From an uncultured Eubacteriales bacterium (GTDB lineage: Bacteria > Bacillota_A > Clostridia > Lachnospirales > Lachnospiraceae), in NCBI GenBank assembly GCA_900321365.1, contig ONVT01000179.1, positions 1 through 7,174 on the forward strand: a DNA stretch of 7,174 bases, written 5' to 3'. Shown here one piece after another: positions 1 through 5,439 of this stretch. The position numbers were made by a program, and so were the translations under genes. The notes under the pieces were generated by a model, which was not told the DNA's origin, did not search any database, and saw only the letters and a program-made list of their open reading frames with translations. Numbering within the stretch: the first letter of the stretch is position 1; every line of letters begins with the position of its first letter.

Positions 1-1
1 G

Positions 2-40
2 AGTAGTCAGTTGAGTAATTTTGACTACTGTTTGACTACT
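2..40. repeat. Cluster of TGACTAC repeats, one pair inverted
   Basis: The 8-mer AGTAGTCA at 2-9 is the exact reverse complement of TGACTACT at 22-29, so these can form an 8-bp stem around a 12-nt loop. TGACTACT occurs again at 33-40, giving a direct repeat (TTGACTACT at 21-29 and 32-40) with an 11-bp period, close to one helical turn. Such spacing suits a protein-binding site such as an operator or recombinase arm site, but no recombinase gene is visible in the window. TTGACT at 32-37 also resembles a -35 box, 17 bp before a poor TATGCC -10. Function is unknown; only the repeats themselves are certain. Confidence 0.55.
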
Positions 41-54
41 ACAGGTTGCCGCAA

Positions 55-149
55 TATGCCACGATTTGCAGAGTTTGCACATTTTTTTGGTGAACGGTTA
101 GTCGCCTAGAACCAAAATAACCTCGCATAAAGTGGCAAATCGTGGCATA
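55..149. repeat. Perfect 15-bp inverted repeat enclosing 65 bp
   Basis: TATGCCACGATTTGC at 55-69 is matched exactly by its reverse complement GCAAATCGTGGCATA at 135-149. The right arm ends one base before the AAGGAGG ribosome binding site (151-157) of the phosphatase gene. Both outer ends carry TA. Within the unit, GTGGCA repeats at 132-137 and 142-147 and TTTGCA at 65-70 and 74-79. The AT-rich content differs from the neighbouring genes. It could be a paired operator, a leader RNA stem, a miniature element with TA ends, or recombination sites around an invertible segment. I find no good promoter inside it in either orientation, which counts against a simple promoter switch. Confidence 0.65.
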
Positions 150-150
150 A

Positions 151-157
151 AAGGAGG
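151..157 (+). promoter_or_regulatory. Ribosome binding site of the phosphatase gene
   Basis: AAGGAGG is a near-perfect Shine-Dalgarno sequence 10 nt before the ATG at 168. It fixes that start. It directly follows the right arm of the 15-bp inverted repeat, so any structure formed by that arm could affect ribosome access. Confidence 0.8.
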
Positions 158-167
158 TTTTATATAA

Positions 168-629
168 ATGATAAGAGTTTTATTTGTTTGCCACGGCAAT
201 ATCTGCAGAAGCCCGATGGCTGAATTTGTTCTGAAAGATATGGTTCGGAAGAGGGGAGCGGAGAGGAAGTTCCACATTGAGTCCCGCGCGACTTCGTCGG
301 AAGAGATCTGGGGTGGCAGGGGGAATCCGGTGTATCCTCCCGCGAGGAGAATTCTGGCGGAGCATGGAATTTCCTGCGAGGGAAAGGAAGCGCAGCGCCT
401 GACGAAGGCAGACTATGCGGAGTATGATTACATCATCGGTATGGACCAGGAGAATATGCGGTGGATGCATCGTATGCTGGGCGGTGACCCGGATGGCAAG
501 CTGTCTCTTCTGATGGATTATACGGACCGGCCGCGGTCGGTGGCGGATCCATGGTACACAGGGGACTTTGAGACGACCTGGCGTGATGTGGTGGAGGGAT
601 GTGAGGGACTCCTGGATAAACTGTTGTGA
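168..629 (+). CDS. Low-molecular-weight protein tyrosine phosphatase
   Basis: A 153-residue cytoplasmic enzyme, normal length for the LMW-PTP family, which hydrolyses phosphotyrosine in proteins. The catalytic CX5R loop is at residues 8-14 (CHGNICR, followed by S15), with C8 as the nucleophile and R14 binding phosphate. The general-acid aspartate is D127 in the VADPWYTGDF segment, a clear version of the family's DP motif, with aromatic W129 and Y130 beside it. All catalytic residues are present, so it should be active. The ATG at 168 has a strong ribosome binding site. Bacterial members often reverse tyrosine kinases of capsule synthesis or act in stress responses, but no kinase or polysaccharide gene lies nearby, so the substrate is unknown. 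It appears to be a single-gene unit: the next gene is 200 bp away with its own promoter. No clear terminator follows it. Confidence 0.95.
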   Translation: MIRVLFVCHGNICRSPMAEFVLKDMVRKRGAERKFHIESRATSSEEIWGGRGNPVYPPARRILAEHGISCEGKEAQRLTKADYAEYDYIIGMDQENMRWMHRMLGGDPDGKLSLLMDYTDRPRSVADPWYTGDFETTWRDVVEGCEGLLDKLL

Positions 630-757
630 CATCACGGATCTGTAGTATCGAAAGAGTCTGGGTTATGTACAGGTTCGGAAGCTTTTCGTCTGGAACACTC
701 GAAGCCACTCGAAAGAAAAGGCCTCAAAAGAAAAGCAATGAAGCAATGATCTTATGA

Positions 758-786
758 ATGACAGAACGGAAGATTGAAGCTATAAT
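758..786 (+). promoter_or_regulatory. Sigma-A type promoter for the regulator-efflux operon
   Basis: ATGACA at 758-763 matches the -35 consensus TTGACA in 5 of 6 positions. TATAAT at 781-786 is a perfect -10 box, and the spacer is the ideal 17 bp. Transcription would start near 793, giving a leader of about 40 nt before the regulator ATG at 832. This is the best promoter in the window. Upstream of it, CACTCGAA is repeated at 696-703 and 706-713 (10-bp period), too far away and too short to be called an operator with confidence. Confidence 0.75.
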
Positions 787-831
787 AAACCAATGCCGGC
801 TGAAGAAATGGAAACGGTGAGGACCTGATTT

Positions 832-1827
832 ATGAAACCTGGCGATCCGGGCCTGAAAACTTTTTATCTGCTGGAGATCCTTATGGAGCGGACAGATGAG
901 GATCATCCTCTGAACGGTACTGCCCTGGTAAAGATTCTGGAGAGTGATTACCAGATCCACGTTGATCGCACTACGGTTTATTCCCAGATCCGCAGGATTT
1001 CGGACGCGGGGGTGGATATCGTCTGCAGAGACGGCCGCAGCGGAGGCTATTATGTGGGCTCGAGGCAGTTTGAGCTTGCGGAGCTCAAGCTCCTGGTAGA
1101 TGCCGTACAGTCCTCGAAGTTCATCACGCAGAAGAAGTCGGCTCAGCTCATCCGGAAGCTGGAGTCTCTGTGCAGCAGGGAGGAAGCAAAGCAGCTGGGC
1201 AGTCAGGTGACCATATTCAATCGTCCAAAGACGCCGAACGAGACCATCTACTACAACGTGGACATGATCCACAGCGCGATCTTCCAGAACCACCAGATCA
1301 CATACCAGTATGTCGAGTGGACGATGAATAAGGAGACCGTGCCAAGGCATGGCGGGGCGTATTACAATGTGAGCCCTCTGCACCTGATCTGGGATGATGA
1401 AAATTATTACCTGATCGCATTTGATGAGGTCTCAAAGCAGATCCGGCATTATCGTGTCGACAAGATGCGGGATATGACTATCCAGGAGGATAAGAGAAGC
1501 AGCGAGGCACTGGAAGAAGAGATCGACGTTGGCGCATTTTCCCGAAAAACATTCGGAATGTTCAGCGGAGTCGATGTGAAGGTCTCGTTCCGGGGGAAGA
1601 GGCATCTGGCGGGAGTGATCCTGGACCGGTTTGGATCGGACATCTGGATGAGGCCACTGGATGAGGACACCTTCTCGGCGCAGGTGACTGTCACGGTGAG
1701 CAGGCAGTTTTTCGGCTGGATGACTGCGATCGGCCCGGATCTGACCATCACCGGTCCGGAAGAGGTAAAAGAGGAGTACAGAGCGTATCTAATGGAGATC
1801 CTGCGCGGGATGGAAGAGCCGGTCTGA
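832..1827 (+). CDS. WYL-domain transcriptional regulator
   Basis: A 331-residue cytoplasmic DNA-binding protein of the helix-turn-helix plus WYL type (DeoR/YafY-like). Residues 8-65 form a winged helix-turn-helix; the recognition helix lies near residues 45-58 (VDRTTVYSQIRRISDAG) and a wing near 66-75 (CRDGRSGGYYV). The WYL domain covers about 140-215, with the core LIWDDENYYLIAFDE at 185-199 and IRHYRVDKM at 204-212, typical of the fold that binds small ligands or nucleic acid. A C-terminal extension, about 245-328, matches the oligomerisation region usual in this family. The ATG at 832 has GGTGAGG (816-822) 9 nt upstream and follows a strong promoter. It is first in a probable operon with a small protein and a MATE exporter, so it likely senses a compound and controls the pump and its own synthesis. 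The ligand and direction of control cannot be read from sequence. Confidence 0.92.
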   Translation: MKPGDPGLKTFYLLEILMERTDEDHPLNGTALVKILESDYQIHVDRTTVYSQIRRISDAGVDIVCRDGRSGGYYVGSRQFELAELKLLVDAVQSSKFITQKKSAQLIRKLESLCSREEAKQLGSQVTIFNRPKTPNETIYYNVDMIHSAIFQNHQITYQYVEWTMNKETVPRHGGAYYNVSPLHLIWDDENYYLIAFDEVSKQIRHYRVDKMRDMTIQEDKRSSEALEEEIDVGAFSRKTFGMFSGVDVKVSFRGKRHLAGVILDRFGSDIWMRPLDEDTFSAQVTVTVSRQFFGWMTAIGPDLTITGPEEVKEEYRAYLMEILRGMEEPV

Positions 1828-1902
1828 CCCGCATTACAGTTCGGTACGACAGTCAAAAACGTCAGAAAATCAGAAGAAAAGAAGAGGAAAAGGAGACTGA
1901 AA

Positions 1903-2136
1903 ATGGCAAATCCGATAGAGCTGCTGAAGATGAAGGAGCGCCTGAAAATATTCCGGGAAGAGCATCCGAGAGTGTCCGCTTTTTTTCACTCGGTCAAAGA
2001 AGACGGACTGGAGCCGGGAGCGATCCTGGAATTGAAGGTGATACTGACTGACGGGCGTGAGAAGGTGGCAAATATCCGGCTGACGGAGAATGACATAGAG
2101 ACGCTGAAGATGCTGGAAAATATTAAGCATAAGTGA
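1903..2136 (+). CDS. Small protein of unknown function (77 aa)
   Basis: A 77-residue soluble protein with no signal peptide, membrane segment or cysteine. It has a basic, probably helical N-terminal third (ELLKMKERLKIFREEHPRV), a middle with beta-strand character (AILELKVILTDGREKVANIRL, about residues 40-60) and a helical end (TENDIETLKMLENI). I do not recognise a named domain. A real gene is supported by the good ribosome binding site AAAGGAG (1888-1894), 8 nt before the ATG, by coding bias like the neighbours, and by its place between two co-directional genes: 75 bp after the WYL gene and 61 bp before the MATE start, with no terminator in either gap. The sequence resembles short hypothetical proteins I recall from Clostridia, but that is memory only. 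Its position suggests a link to efflux or to the regulator, which is inference. Confidence 0.8.
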   Translation: MANPIELLKMKERLKIFREEHPRVSAFFHSVKEDGLEPGAILELKVILTDGREKVANIRLTENDIETLKMLENIKHK

Positions 2137-2178
2137 ATACTGCCGGCCGGATTGAATCAGATAACAACTGGTGTTTAC

Positions 2179-2189
2179 AAAGGAGGAGG
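2179..2189 (+). promoter_or_regulatory. Ribosome binding site that decides the MATE start
   Basis: AAAGGAGGAGG is an extended Shine-Dalgarno sequence 8 nt before the GTG at 2198. A longer in-frame reading from the GTG at 2171 would put this site inside the coding region as Lys-Glu-Glu-Glu and would have no ribosome binding site of its own, so the 2198 start is preferred. Confidence 0.75.
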
Positions 2190-2197
2190 AGATATTC

Positions 2198-3556
2198 GTG
2201 CCTGAGGTACGGGAAAACAAGATGGGCGTACTGCCCGTGAAACGACTGATTATATCCATGTCCCTGCCGATGATGGTTTCCATGCTGGTGCAGGCGCTGT
2301 ATAACATTGTCGACAGTATCTTTGTGTCGCAGATCAATGAGCAGGCTCTGACGGCGGTATCACTTGCATTTCCGCTTCAGAGCCTGATGATTGCGGTGGG
2401 CTCCGGAACAGGTGTCGGTATCAATGCGCTCCTGTCGAAGTCGCTCGGGGAGAGGAAGTATGACCGCGCGGACGCGGCTGCTAACAACGGGCTTCTTCTG
2501 ATGGTCTTTTCCTCGATATTCTTTGTCTTTCTGGGGCTGTTCGTGTCGGAACCGTTTTTCCGGACGCAGACACAGACACAGTCCATTGTCGCGTATGGGT
2601 CGACCTACCTGCGCATCGTCTGCTCTCTGTCTTTCGGACTGATGTTCCAGATGACCTTTGAGCGGCTTCTGCAGTCCACGGGGCAGACCATCTACTCCAT
2701 GATTTCTCAGATTACCGGGGCGGTCATCAATATCATCTTCGACCCGATCATGATCTTCGGTCTGTTTGGCTTCCCGAAGATGGGGGTTGCCGGCGCTGCC
2801 TATGCCACGGTTCTGGGACAGAGCATCGCCGCGGTCTGCGGACTGATCCTGAATAAAAAGAAGAACAGGGAGCTGCATCTGAGCCTGTCCGGAATGTTCC
2901 ATCCGTCCAGGGAGGTGATCGGAAGAATATACTTTGTCGGAGTTCCGTCGATTCTGATGATGTCGATCGGATCGATCATGAGTTATCTGATGAACCGGAT
3001 TCTGGTAGGATTCTCCGAGACGGCCGCTGCCGTGTTCGGAGTGTATTTCAAGCTGCAGAGCTTCTTCTTCCTTCCGATCTTCGGCCTCAATAACGGACTG
3101 ATCCCGGTGCTTGCCTACAATCTCGGCGCGAAGCGGAAGGACCGGATCAACGAATCGCTGAAGTTCTCCTTTGTGATGGCTCTCTGCGTGCTGTGCGTCG
3201 GGACACTGTGCTTTGAGATCTTCCCCCGGCAGCTGCTGGGCATGTTTAATGCTTCGGAGAGCATGATGGAGATGGGTGTGGTCGCCATGCGCAAGATCGG
3301 GCTCCATTTCCCGCTGGCTGCGATCGGAATCATCCTTGGCTCTACCTTCCAGGCGTTTTCCAGGAGTTACTATTCGCTCGTGGTGTCGCTGTGCAGGCAG
3401 CTGGTCGCGCTGATCCCGGCAGCCTGGGCTCTGGCCGTGATTACCTCGGATGTGAACCAGGTCTGGTGGTGCTTCCTGATTGCGGAGGTTGTGTCGGCAG
3501 TGATCTCGGTCCTGTTTTATCGGAAGGTATACCGGGACGTGGTGGAACCGCTGTAA
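2198..3556 (+). CDS. MATE-family multidrug efflux transporter
   Basis: A 452-residue inner-membrane protein with about 12 hydrophobic segments in two MatE repeats, the usual length for the family. These pumps export cationic drugs, dyes or metabolites in exchange for sodium ions or protons. The N-terminal signature is clear: SLPMMVSMLVQALYNIVDS at residues 22-40, with D39 in the first helix. Further markers are the glycine-rich VGSGTGVGINALLSKSLG (67-84), the FDPIMIFG segment (181-188) and the GVAGAAYATVLGQ segment that follows. The second repeat begins with VGVPSILMMSIGSIMSYLMN. The GTG start at 2198 is set by the ribosome binding site; the ATG at 2222 is a weaker alternative. It is the last gene of the operon headed by the WYL regulator and is followed by a strong terminator. 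The subfamily looks like the MepA/DinF type common in Firmicutes; the substrate is unknown. Confidence 0.95.
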   Translation: MPEVRENKMGVLPVKRLIISMSLPMMVSMLVQALYNIVDSIFVSQINEQALTAVSLAFPLQSLMIAVGSGTGVGINALLSKSLGERKYDRADAAANNGLLLMVFSSIFFVFLGLFVSEPFFRTQTQTQSIVAYGSTYLRIVCSLSFGLMFQMTFERLLQSTGQTIYSMISQITGAVINIIFDPIMIFGLFGFPKMGVAGAAYATVLGQSIAAVCGLILNKKKNRELHLSLSGMFHPSREVIGRIYFVGVPSILMMSIGSIMSYLMNRILVGFSETAAAVFGVYFKLQSFFFLPIFGLNNGLIPVLAYNLGAKRKDRINESLKFSFVMALCVLCVGTLCFEIFPRQLLGMFNASESMMEMGVVAMRKIGLHFPLAAIGIILGSTFQAFSRSYYSLVVSLCRQLVALIPAAWALAVITSDVNQVWWCFLIAEVVSAVISVLFYRKVYRDVVEPL

Positions 3557-3600
3557 GTAGCATATTATATGTAACCTGAATTGAAAAGATGATGAACCGG

Positions 3601-3625
3601 CCGGGGCATTTTGCCCCGGTTTTTT
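3601..3625 (+). terminator. Rho-independent terminator of the efflux operon
   Basis: The stem CCGGGGCA (3601-3608) pairs perfectly with TGCCCCGG (3612-3619) around a 3-nt loop, followed by six T residues at 3620-3625. It lies 44 bp after the MATE stop codon and closes the unit that begins at the 758-786 promoter. Confidence 0.93.
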
Positions 3626-3851
3626 CCGCTCTTTGTGCAGTCCTCCAAAATAAAGGTGAGCTGCCGTCCCAGCATTCTTCTGCGCGGATAATCGTGCTAT
3701 AACCTTCCTATGTCACTTCTGCCTCGCGTGTAATCCCTGACACTGCTGTCTCATGGATACCGCGAAATCATTCCAATCCTCATTCTGCTGCCTTCAGCCA
3801 ATAGCACAGACAGTACTGAGAAGGATTTTCAATTACTCTCCGGAGGGGATC
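3626..3851 (+). other. Leader of the DUF5702 gene, no recognised feature
   Basis: This 226-bp stretch lies between the efflux terminator and the DUF5702 ATG. I see no RNA gene, riboswitch or convincing gene in it. TATAAC at 3698-3703 is a possible -10 box, but the sequence 17 bp upstream (TTCTTC) is a poor -35. The reading frame of the downstream gene stays open back to an ATG at 3753, but the 33 residues this would add show no similarity to a signal or anchor and lie before the proper ribosome binding site. Confidence 0.4.
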
Positions 3852-5432
3852 ATGAGAAGACCACGCGCTGTTATCACTGTATTCTTCTGCCTTCTGTGCA
3901 TCGCATTCATGGCTTTTTGCTTCACGATTGTCGAAGCGGTCCGGTTCTCCGGAGCCCGTGCGCAGTGCGCGAATGCCACGTCTCTTGGACTGTGGTCGGT
4001 TTTTTCGGAATATGACAATATCCTGCTGGAGGATTACGGCCTGTTCGCCGTGGACGCGGCTTATGGAGGGGAACTGATCTCCAAAGAGCAGCTTACCGGA
4101 AAGCTGAGCGGTTATATAAAAGAGAACGAGGATGTCGCGTCTGAACTGAGCGGGAAGCTGCCCGGACTGCTGCTGGATCCGTGGAAGGTCTCGGCGGGGA
4201 CGGTCACGGTTGATCAGTACGCTCTTCTCACCGACAGGGGAGGGGAATACTTCTATCAGCAGTGCGTGGAGTATATGGCAAAGACCGCCTGGTCGAATGC
4301 GATCGGGAAACTGAAGGATGCCTATCAGGATGCGCAGGGTCTTAAGCAGGCGGAAAGCGAATATGAGAAGAAGCGGAAGGAAGCAGAGGAAAAAGCGAAG
4401 GGGATTGACGGCGGCATCAGTGACGCAAGAAGAGAGCTGTCGACGGTCTCGGAGACCGCAGCTGACGGAACCGTTACGGTTCGGACAGATCCGGATGCCG
4501 AAGAGGCTGTCAGGAAGGCGGAGGAGGAGGGGAAGAAGCACGATCCGACAGATAAGATCGCAGACCTGAAGAACGGAAACCTTCTGAAGCTCACCTGCGG
4601 AAAGATCCGGCTGTCAAAAAAATCAATCAGCAGCAAGGAACTGTTTTCAAAACGCAGCGCGAACAGGGGTGTTCTGAGTCTGGATACGCCGCGTGGAGGA
4701 GTGGTGGACGATATGCTGTTTCGGGAATATCTGCTGGATCATTTCAGGAACTTTAAGGATGGACCCGGTGATGATGCCCTCCTGTATCAGGTGGAATATC
4801 TGATCGGCGGGAAGTATTCGGACCAGGACAACCTGAAGAAGGCGGTGAGAAGCCTGATCTTCCTGAGGGAGGCTTATAACTACGCGTTTCTCCTGACAAA
4901 TGCGCCGCGCAATCAGGAGGCGACGGTTCTGGCGGAGCTGATCATCGGATGGACGGGGAATCCTGTCCTGGTGGCGGCGGTGAAGCATTCGATCCTGCTG
5001 GCGTGGGCATACGCGGAGAGCCTGTTCGATGCCCGGATTCTGCTCCATGGAGGGCGCATTCCACTGCATAAGACGGATGCGGACTGGCATGTCCCACTGA
5101 GTGCACTGATGAATATGAAAAATGAACTGAAGAAGGCGGATGCGGTTGCCGCGGGAGGCACAACGGGTCTTCAGTATGAGGACTATCTCAGGCTTCTGCT
5201 GAGCCTGACAGGGAACTCAACACTGAAAAAGAGAGGACTGGACCTGCTTGAACTGAATATGAAGACGGTATGCGGATGCCCTGCGTTCCGTGTCGACAAC
5301 TGCGTGATCGGCATGACGGTGAAAACCGGATGGACGCTTCCGTCAATATTCGGAAGGGTTCCCGCCGCCCTTCTCGGGACCGGGAACCCTTCTTCAGCAA
5401 TTTCAATTAACGGTGGATTTGCGTACCGCTGA
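3852..5432 (+). CDS. DUF5702-type membrane-anchored protein (Tad-pilus associated family)
   Basis: A 526-residue protein with one N-terminal membrane segment (about residues 6-28, AVITVFFCLLCIAFMAFCF) after a basic MRRPR start, so most of it should lie outside the membrane. The pattern after the anchor, FTIVEAVRFSGARAQ...LGLWSVFSEYDNILLEDYGLFAVD (about 24-68), and the end, FRVDNCVIGMTV (479-490), match what I know of DUF5702 proteins. Residues 155-195 and 215-232 are highly charged and probably coiled-coil. The start at 3852 is chosen because GGAGGGG (3842-3848) precedes it and the anchor begins at once. DUF5702 genes usually sit in Tad/Flp pilus clusters, but no tadA, tadB, tadC or pilin is here, so this copy is an orphan within the window. 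Its role is unknown; surface or pilus-like assembly is the family-based guess. A perfect inverted repeat lies in its last 80 bases. Confidence 0.8.
   Translation: MRRPRAVITVFFCLLCIAFMAFCFTIVEAVRFSGARAQCANATSLGLWSVFSEYDNILLEDYGLFAVDAAYGGELISKEQLTGKLSGYIKENEDVASELSGKLPGLLLDPWKVSAGTVTVDQYALLTDRGGEYFYQQCVEYMAKTAWSNAIGKLKDAYQDAQGLKQAESEYEKKRKEAEEKAKGIDGGISDARRELSTVSETAADGTVTVRTDPDAEEAVRKAEEEGKKHDPTDKIADLKNGNLLKLTCGKIRLSKKSISSKELFSKRSANRGVLSLDTPRGGVVDDMLFREYLLDHFRNFKDGPGDDALLYQVEYLIGGKYSDQDNLKKAVRSLIFLREAYNYAFLLTNAPRNQEATVLAELIIGWTGNPVLVAAVKHSILLAWAYAESLFDARILLHGGRIPLHKTDADWHVPLSALMNMKNELKKADAVAAGGTTGLQYEDYLRLLLSLTGNSTLKKRGLDLLELNMKTVCGCPAFRVDNCVIGMTVKTGWTLPSIFGRVPAALLGTGNPSSAISINGGFAYR
5353..5392. 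repeat. Perfect 12-bp inverted repeat in the 3' end of the DUF5702 gene
   Basis: GAAGGGTTCCCG (5353-5364) is the exact reverse complement of CGGGAACCCTTC (5381-5392), with a 16-nt loop. It encodes about residues 501-514, a Pro/Gly/Ala-rich piece just before the last strand of the protein. The loop also contains CCCTTC (5368-5373), which could pair with the left arm instead, so two alternative folds exist. It is the only strong hairpin near the junction of the two convergent genes and may serve as a terminator for one or both. However, neither strand has a T-run after it, so this is uncertain. Confidence 0.7.
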
Positions 5433-5439
5433 AAGATGT

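Noticed and set aside
2..109. Open frame from the left edge ending with TAG at 107-109, possible tail of an upstream gene
   Set aside because: Only 35 codons, passing through the repeats and one arm of the inverted repeat, with no recognisable residues. An open run of this length in AT-rich DNA is not strong evidence.
55..149. Invertible promoter for the phosphatase gene
   Set aside because: The inverted repeats would permit inversion, but I found no convincing -35/-10 pair in the enclosed 65 bp on either strand and no recombinase gene in the window, so it is kept only as one hypothesis for the repeat.
724..1383. A 219-codon minus-strand open frame overlapping the WYL regulator and its promoter
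   Set aside because: It is antisense to a well-supported regulator and covers a strong plus-strand promoter; no family features were seen.
2360..3307. A 315-codon minus-strand open frame inside the MATE gene
   Set aside because: Its product is rich in His, Gln, Arg and Asp with no domain pattern, and the plus strand encodes a clear membrane transporter. It is a shadow.
3753..3851. N-terminal extension of the DUF5702 protein from the ATG at 3753
   Set aside because: The extra 33 residues precede the GGAGGGG ribosome binding site at 3842 and would bury the basic-plus-hydrophobic anchor typical of the family start.
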